A DNA stretch of 64,000 nucleotides, taken from contig NC_019879.2 in NCBI RefSeq assembly GCF_002234675.1, positions 5,895,325 to 5,959,324 of the forward strand. The letters run 5' to 3'. Source of the DNA: Oryzias latipes (lineage: Eukaryota; Chordata; Actinopteri; Beloniformes; Adrianichthyidae). Both the position numbers and the translations under genes were made by a program. The notes under the pieces were generated by a model. The model searched no databases. It saw nothing but the letters and a program-made list of their open reading frames with translations, and was not told the DNA's origin. Positions 56,291 through 64,000 of this stretch are shown piece after piece (position 1 is the first letter of the stretch; every line of letters starts with the position of its first letter).

Positions 56291-59290
56291 GACATTGTAG
56301 TGGAAATTGAATGAGTTCTATTGTTCTCATCCTTAGGGACAGTGATAGCAATTATCATCATTGCTTGAATTTTTTTCATGCTATATGCAAAAGTCTTTGT
56401 CCCTTAAGGCAACAGATTACAGCCCCCCCCCCCCCCCCCAGGCTGCTGTCGTATTAACAATAGCTTGGAGCTCCAGAATGGACAAGAAAAAACGACGAGA
56501 ATGGCTCGAGCAGGGCGTTGCTCACGGGGCGGTCGCTCGTGCCAGGCGGTCGCACGTGCTCGGGCCCGCTAAATGCTACTTGTAGCTTTAATTATTATTA
56601 TTATTATTATTCTACCGGAAGAGTCACCTTTTTGAGGCCTTTAACATACCCCAAAACTCACCAAATTTGGCACACACATCAGGAGTCGCGAAAAATTTCG
56701 TATTTTATAGGAGATTGGCATGGGCGCACAAAAACGGCTCGATAGCGCCACCTACAGTGACTTTTGTCCCGACGCCCCGCATACGCTTTAACGTACAAGC
56801 TTGATTTTTACAGGGCATGTTCTTCAGATGGAGACCTACAAAAAAGTCTGAAAGGACCCACCTGTCACTCGCACAGGAAGTCTGATATATTGAGGTCAAT
56901 ATGTCATTTTTGCTTCATTTTGGACATTTGCAGGCCTCGCTCTAGAACGAACTCCTCCTAGAGATTTTGGAGTAATGACTCCAAACTTTGGTTTTGTAAA
57001 CTAGACACATGTCCGATGTTAAATTGTGAAGCTTTTAAGTTTTTACGGATGTTTGTGACCGTGGCGGCGCGTCGAAAATGGAGGTCATTTTGAAAACACG
57101 CCATGAAAAGAAAAATGGCCATTACTCAGCCATGCAAAATCCAATCTGATCCAAAATTGATATGCATGATTGTAGTCTGACCCTGACCACATCAGAAGTG
57201 GAAAAATCCAGAACAGGTGTAGCGCCACCTGCTGGCAAAAGGAAATGACATGTTTTACTTGGAGCATCACTGCTCCGAGTAGGATGAGCCGACACACCTC
57301 AAAATGATGTCCACCTGTTGAAAAGCCATTGAAGTTTACTCTGATAAAAAGCCATAACTTTCAATGCAGGGGTGTGGTCGTGACAGAGCGGCGAAGTTGG
57401 GCGTCTCGCCATGCACACAAAAGTTGCTCTCACGTGCACATTCCTTGTCCAATCTCACTGAAATTCAATAGAGGTGATGAGGCTTCCATTCTGAACCAAT
57501 GGATATGACAATCTTGGACGAACTCCATAGCGCCACCTAGATATTGACAAATACATTTTATGTCACATTCTGACCTATCTTTTCTCTGTGCTTTGTCCGA
57601 CATTCATAAAATTACAGCAGGAGATACTCATAAGGGTTTTCTCTCATCGTCTAAAGTTTCATGGGTGTGCACCTGACGGTGCCTGCGCAAGCCACCACCA
57701 AACAGGAAGTGGTTGATTGCGTTGCAGTCAGATAATTAAAAATTCATAAAAAATCAGCCGTTTGTATCACAAGGCTGAGATTTCAGAATGAGATGCCTCA
57801 TAAATATCTCCAACTTAGATATACAGCACTTGCATGGGTGCACAAAAACGGCTCAATAGCGCCACCTACCATGTTTGTTTTTGAGAGCCCCGCCATGTTC
57901 TTTAACATACAAGCTTGATTTTTACAGGACATGTTCATCAGATGGAGACCTACAAAAAAGTCTCTTGGTACCAAGCTGTCAGTTGCACAGGGAGTCTGCT
58001 ATATTGATGTCAATATGTCATTTTTGCTGTATTTTGGTCATTTGCAGGCCTCGTTCTAGAACGAACTCCTCCTAGAGATTTTTGAACAATGACTCCAAAC
58101 TTTGGTTTTGTAAACTAAACACATGTCCAATATTAAATTGCGAAGCTTTTAAGTTTTTACGGTTGTTTGTGACCGTGGCAGCGCATCAAAATTTGAGGTC
58201 GTTTCGAAAACACGCCATGAAAAGAAAATGGCCATTACTCAGCCATAAATAATCTAATCTGATCCAAATTTGTTGTGCATGATTGTAGTCTGACTTTGAA
58301 CACATCTGCAGTCGAAAAATCCGAAACAGGTGTAGCGCCACCTGTTGGCAACAGGAAATGAATGTTTTACTTGGAGCATCACTGCTCCAAGTAGGATGAG
58401 CCGACACACCTCAAAATGACGTCCACCTGTTGAAAAACCATTGAAGTTTACTCTGATAAAAAAGCCATATCTTTCAAAGCGGGGGTGTGGTCTTGACAGA
58501 GCGGCAAATTGGGCGTCTCGCCATGCAGACAAATGTTGCTCTCATGTGCACATTCCTTGTCCAATCTCACTGAATTTCAATGGATACGATGAAGCTTCCA
58601 TTCTGAACCCATGGATATGACAACTTTGGACGAGCTCTATAGCGCCTCCTAGTTATTGCATGGGGCACATTCTGCCCTGTATTTTCTATGTGCTTTTTCC
58701 GATGTGCATGAAATTAAAACTGGAGATACTCAGAAGGCTCTTCTCTCATCATCTCAAGTTTCATGGCTGTACATCTGACGGTGCCTGCGTAAGGCACTGC
58801 CAAACAGGAAGTGGTCGATTCCGTTGCAGTCATATAATCAAGCTTTATAGGAAATCAGCCGTTTGTCTCAGGAAGCTGAAATTTCGTCCTACAAAGCTTC
58901 ACGTTTGAAAAGCAGCACTATACGTAGGAGAAACATTTAACCACCTTAATCACCCTATTGTGCTAAAAGCAAATTTTTGGACATTTTGACTCAAGCAAAT
59001 ATTTTTATCATAACTTCTGTTTAGTTTATCAGCACCAAAATAAAAAAGATTTACATTTATAAAATGAACTGGTCAACTCTAGGATTTTATTTATTCAATC
59101 TTACATCCTCAAGCTTTTCATCAGTCTCCCCTGCTGCAGGAGTGGTGTTAGCCCCCCCCCCCCCCCAACCCCCGGCTGTGTGCTCACATGTAAATTAGCC
59201 AGGAGTGGCAGACAGAAAGTAGAACAGTTAGAAAGCCTAGTTCAACACTAAAATACAGCAATTTCCTTTGTTTTGTTTGTCTTTTATACA

Positions 59291-62200
59291 TCCTTTGCAC
59301 TAATCATTGCTTTTTTATTCATCCAAAATACAATTAACTTTATATTTTATCTTTTTTTTTTTTTTTTACAAACAAAACATATGAATGTGCTCCAAAACAA
59401 AACCCAGCCTCAGTACACTCCTACAGATGTAACATCAGACAGTAAATGTCTCTTTTATGCTTTTTTAAATCAATGCTGCAACTTCTTTTCATTTCCTTTC
59501 AATACATCCAATAAAATTAAACTACAATGACAACAAACACAACATATAGCAAATGTCTCTAAGAAGATTGTGTATATACAATATGTACCACCTTTAAACA
59601 CCAAATAAATAACAAATCTTTCTAATAAAATCACAAAAAATGGAACACAAAATGTAAAACCCAAATTAGAAATTGCAATTTTAAAAAGATACATTTTTCA
59701 GCAGCTTTTCAAAATCAATCACATATTTTACTCTTCTGTGGATGAAACAAAGAAGTCCAGAATAATGTAGTCACTTCTCCAAAGTCTCTGTCACCTTCAG
59801 TTTTAAACAAAGTCTGTGAAAATCCATTATACATTGGTCACATGTATTCAGAGACCTGCTAAAAGTGCACAATTGTAAAAGCTCTTTTATATAGACAACT
59901 GTTTGTTTGCTTAGAGCTCTAAATATAAAAAAATGCTTTTCTATCACCTAGACACAGGTGGAGAACCACATCAACTGGATTAGTAACAGGGTGGCATGTT
60001 TAGGTTTAAACTTACATCAATAGACAACATGAAGCTGTTCATCACATTTTTGACCTAAACATGTAAACACATCCTTGGCTCTGCGGTTAGGAAATGGTAA
60101 TTGGGAATCTCTTCATACCAGGAGCCAGCCTGAACATTGGAACATCACCACAGTGCCCATCCAGACTGGGACAGCAACGGGGTCCACTTCACAGCCGTGA
60201 GGCTGCTATGTTTAACTCCAGCTGTCCCAGCAAGGGAGACAACTGCAGCAACATCCACTGACCAAGCCGGCAAGCCCTGGCAGAAAAGATCCCCACAAAA
60301 AAAACACTGGCTCAGGCAGGCTGGTCTATAAAAAAATATAGTTTTGCCAATGTCTTGCAGCTCGCAGATCAAGTGGTTTAGTTTTCCAGTAATGTCAGTC
60401 AAGAATACAAGTTCAGATTCACCATATTCATATTCACCATATTCAGCAGATATCTCCACCAATAGCACCTTAAAAATCCTGTTCTGTTTTGCTTTGCAGC
60501 TGAGGTTTTTTTTATGATTTTCACAATAGGAGTCATTATGTGTCCAGAGCCAATCACTTCTGCACATAAGGCCTACTGGTGAATGACGCAGCAGTAATGC
60601 AGACATTTTGGAAAGTCTGGGTCAGCTTTACAGCTTACAGTGAGTGATGAAACCTGTCTGCAGTCACTGCTACTGGCTTTTCTAATGGTACCTTTTTCTG
60701 CACAAAAACTCCTTCACCGTGTTATACATTTCAACTCCTCTTGTAGTTGTCTGTTAGGGCAGATGTGTCAGGAGTTCTTCTCTTGTGGAAACCAAAGCTA
60801 TGCTGTTCTGTTGCCGTCCACAGACTCATCACACTGGACGTAAACCCTCTGCACTTTGCAAGATCCCGGTCCAGCTAATTGGCCAAGTTATCAGACATAG
60901 CTGACACTCATCTAGACATTGTAGTGGAAATTGAATGAGTTCTATTGTTCTCATTCTTAGGAACAGTGATAGCAATTATCATCATTGCTTGTTTCTTAAT
61001 CTGATAAAAACCTTCTTCTACTTGATGAGAAATTGAGCAGGTCTAAACGAGGCTTAGATTTAAGAATTTTTTTCATGCTATATGCATAAGTCTTTGTCCT
61101 TTAAGGAAACAGATTACAGTCCCCCCCCCCCCCCCCCCCCCACAGGCTGCTGTCATATTAACATTATCTTGGAGCTCCAGAATGGACAAGAAAAAACAAC
61201 GAGAATGGCTCGAGCAGGGCGTTGCTCACGGGGCGGTCGCTCGTGCCAAGCGGTGGCACGTGCTCGGGCCCGCTAAATGCTACTTGTAGCTTTAATTATT
61301 ATTATTATTCTACCGGAAGAGTCGCCTTTTTGAGGCCTTTAACATACCCCAAAACTCACCAAATTTGGCACACACATCAGGAGTCGCGAAAAATTTCGTA
61401 TTTTATAGGAGATTGGCATGGGCGCACAAAAACGGCTCGATAGCGCCACCTACAGTGACGTTTGTCCCGACGCCCCGCATACGCTTTAACGTACAAGCTT
61501 GATTTTTACAGGGCATGTTCTTCAGATGGAGACTTACAAAAAAGTCTGAAAGGACCCACCTGTCACTCGCACAGGAAGTCTGATATATTGAGGTCAATAT
61601 GTCATTTTTGCTCTATTTTGGACATTTGCAGGCCTCGCTCTAGAACGAACTCCTCCTAGAGATTTGTGAATAATGACTACAAACTTTGGTTTTGTAAACT
61701 AAACACATGTCCGATGTTAAATTGCGAAGCTTTTAAGTTTTTACGGTTGTTTGTGACCGTGGCGGCGCGTAGAAATTCGACGTTGTTTCGAAAACACGCC
61801 ATGAAAAGAAAAATGGCCATTACTCAGCCATGCATAATCCAATCTGATCCAAAATTGATATGCATGATTGTAGTCTGACTCTGAACACATCTGCAGTGAA
61901 AGAATTTGGAAAAAGTGTAGCGCCACCTGCTGGCAAGAGGAAATGACATGTTAGACTTGGAGCATCACTGCTCCAAGTAGGATGAGCCGACACACCTCAA
62001 AATGATGTCCACCTGTTGAAAAGCCATTGAAGTTTACTCTGATAAAAAGCCATAACTTTCAATGCGGGGGTGTGGTCGTGACAGAGCGGCGAAGTTGGGC
62101 GTCTCGCCGTGCACACAAAAGTTGCTCTCACGTGCACATTCCTTGTCCAATCTCACTGAAAATCAATTGATATGATGAAGCTTCCATTCTGAACCAATGG

Positions 62201-64000
62201 ATATGACAATCTTGGACGAGCTCCATAGCGCCACCTAGATAGTGACAAATCCATTTTTTGTCACATTCTGACCTATCTTTTCTCTGTGCTTTGTCCGATG
62301 TTCATAAAATTTCAACAGGAGATACTCACAAGGGTTTTCTGTCATCCTTTAAAGTTTCATGGGTGTACACCTGACGGTGCCTGTGCAAGCCACCGCCAAA
62401 CAGGAAGTGGTTGATTGCGTTGCAGTCAGATAATTAAAAATTCATAAAAAATCAGCCGTTTGTATCACAAGGCTGAGATTTCAGAATGAGATTCCCCCAT
62501 ACATATCTCCAACTTAGATATACAGCACTCCCACGGGTGCACAAAAACGGCTCAATAGCGCCACCTACAATGTTTGTTTTCGCAAGCCCCGCCATGTTCT
62601 TTAACATACAAGCTTGATTTTTCACAGGACATGTTCATCAAATGAAAACCTACAAAAAAGTCTCTTGGTACCAAGCTGTCAGTTGAACAGGAAGTCTGCT
62701 ATATTGGTGTCAATATGTCGTTTTTGCTGTATTTTGGTCATTTGCAGGCCTCATTCTAGAACGAACTCCTCCTAGAGATTTGTGAATAATGACTCCAAAC
62801 ATTGGTTTTGTAAACTAAACACATGTCCGATGTTAAATTGCGAAGCTTTTAAGTTTTTACGGTTGTTTGTGACCGTGGCGGCACGTCAAAATTGGAGGTC
62901 GTTTCGAAAACACGCCATGAAAAGAAAAATGGCCATTACTCAGCCATGCATAATCTAATCTGAACAAAAATTGATGTGCATTATTGTAGTCTGACTTTGA
63001 ACAAATCTGCAGTGGAAAAATCTGGAAAAGGTGTAGCGCCACCTGCTGGCAACAGGAAATGACATGTTTTACTTGGAGCATCACTGCTCCAAGTAGGATG
63101 AGCCGACACACCTCAAAATGATGTCCACCTGTTAAAAAGCCATTGAAGTTTACTCTGATAAAAAGCCATAACTTTCAATGCGGGTGTGTGGTCGTGACAG
63201 AGCGGCAAAGTTGGGCGTCTCGCCATGCACATAAAAGTTGCTCTCACGTGCACATTCCTTGTCCAATCTCACTGAAATTCAATGGATATGATGAGGCTTC
63301 CATTCTGAACCAATGGATATGACAACTTTGGACGAGCTCTATAGCGCCACCTAGTTATTGCATGGGGCACATTCTCCCCTGTATTTTCTATGTGCTTTTT
63401 CCGATGTGCATGAAATTAAAACTGGAGATACTCAGAAGGCTCTTCTCTCATCATCTCAAGTTTCATGGCTGTACATCTGACGGTGCCTGCGTAAGGCACT
63501 GCCAAACAGGAAGTGGTCGATTCCGTTGCAGTCATATAATCAAGCTTCATAGGAAATCAGCCCTTTGTCTCAGGAAGCTGAGATTTCAGAATTAGATGCG
63601 TCTTACAAAGCTCCACGTTTGAAAAGCAGCACTATACGTACGAGAAACATTTACCCACCTTAATCACCCTATTGTGCTAAAAGCAAATTTTTGGACATTT
63701 TGACTCAAGCAAATATTTTTATCATAACTTCTGTTTAGTTTATCAGCACCAAAATAAAAAATATTTACATTGAGAAAAAGGAACTGGTCAACTTCAATCT
63801 TACATCCTCAAGCTTTTCATCAGTCTCCCCTGCTGCAGGAGTGGAGTTAGCCCCCCCCCCACCCCCCGGCTGTGTGCTCACATGTAAATTAGCCAGGAGT
63901 GGAAGACAGAAAGTAAAACAGTTAGAAAGCCTGGTTCAACACTAAAATACAGCAATTTCCTTTGTTTTGTTTGTCTTTTATACATCCTTAGCACTAATCA
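59291..64000 (+). repeat. Array unit 3 (continues past the window)
   Basis: Same order as unit 2 without the LTR: AT-rich part, transposase remnant on -, C tract (about 61122-61142), CTCGGGCCCGC junction near 61263, two sub-repeats (about 61320-62490 and 62530-63610), C tract near 63850. It ends at GCACTAATCA, the start of a next unit, at the window edge. Confidence 0.8.
60120..60960 (-). pseudogene. hAT-type transposase remnant, unit 3
   Basis: Copy of the remnant at 55430-56290, with HSPVGLMCRS and FLTDITGKLNHLICELQD still readable. It has its own small deletions (for example near 60660), so both copies decayed partly after the duplication. Confidence 0.68.

Larger units (their letters stand above)
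54330..59290 (+). repeat. Array unit 2
   Basis: About 4.7 kb plus a solo LTR. Order: AT-rich part, a hAT-type transposase remnant on - (55430-56290), a C tract (56426-56440), GCTCGAGCAGGGCGTTGCTC and CACGTGCTCGGGCCCGC (56505-56570), then two 1.1-kb sub-repeats (about 56610-57800 and 57830-58920), then a C tract near 59154. It matches unit 3 almost throughout. Confidence 0.8.

Noticed and set aside
56764..56961. Recurrent 60-75-codon frames in every array sub-repeat (both strands)
   Set aside because: They recur because the DNA is repeated, differ by frameshifts and stops between copies and show no domain.

Overview
The window reads as teleost fish nuclear DNA. It has spliced, vertebrate-style immune-gene exons, AT-rich introns, and transposon families typical of fish: PIF/Harbinger, ISL2EU, piggyBac MITEs, hAT, Tc1 and Tigger elements, L2/CR1-type LINEs and solo LTRs. 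No bacterial operon signals are present. A 1000-base run of N (48469-49468) is an assembly gap. I cannot name the species from sequence alone.

Layout. 1-1395: 3' part of a non-LTR element. About 1700-9800: a partial C-type lectin gene on +, with one stalk exon and three exons that together make a complete carbohydrate-recognition domain. Its introns hold a Harbinger element and, antisense, a truncated Pim-like kinase fragment. 10-17 kb: a mosaic of nested transposons (piggyBac MITEs, a solo LTR, a LINE split by a Tigger element and a SINE-like repeat, hAT MITEs), several with target-site duplications readable by eye. 17.9-27.7 kb: a tandem duplication carrying two near-identical, intact, intronless 500-codon ORFs that I do not recognise. 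They differ mostly at synonymous sites and contain an internal repeated domain. A 3.36-kb hAT transposon sits upstream of the second copy, and the first copy keeps the empty site. 28.5-45.0 kb: one 16.5-kb unit bounded by roughly 0.9-kb inverted repeats with a matching 7-bp flank (TTGTAAT). It contains an internally deleted ISL2EU element, further hAT, piggyBac and Tc1 insertions, a CpG-rich promoter-like spot and scattered exon-like islands. 45.6-46.9 kb: a GC-rich segment. 47.5-49.8 kb: a second, damaged copy of part of the lectin locus around the gap. 49.9-51.0 kb: another Harbinger derivative. 51.0-64.0 kb: a tandem array of about 4.7-kb units built from a high-copy fish repeat, with remnants of a hAT-type transposase and later LINE and LTR insertions.

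The supported host genes are the lectin gene, which presumably encodes a type II membrane receptor whose 5' exons were not found, and the duplicated unknown 500-residue ORFs. Nearly everything else is mobile-element sequence. The best candidates for something undescribed are the duplicated 500-residue family and the 16.5-kb long-TIR element. All identifications come from reading translations and repeats by eye; no database search was run.
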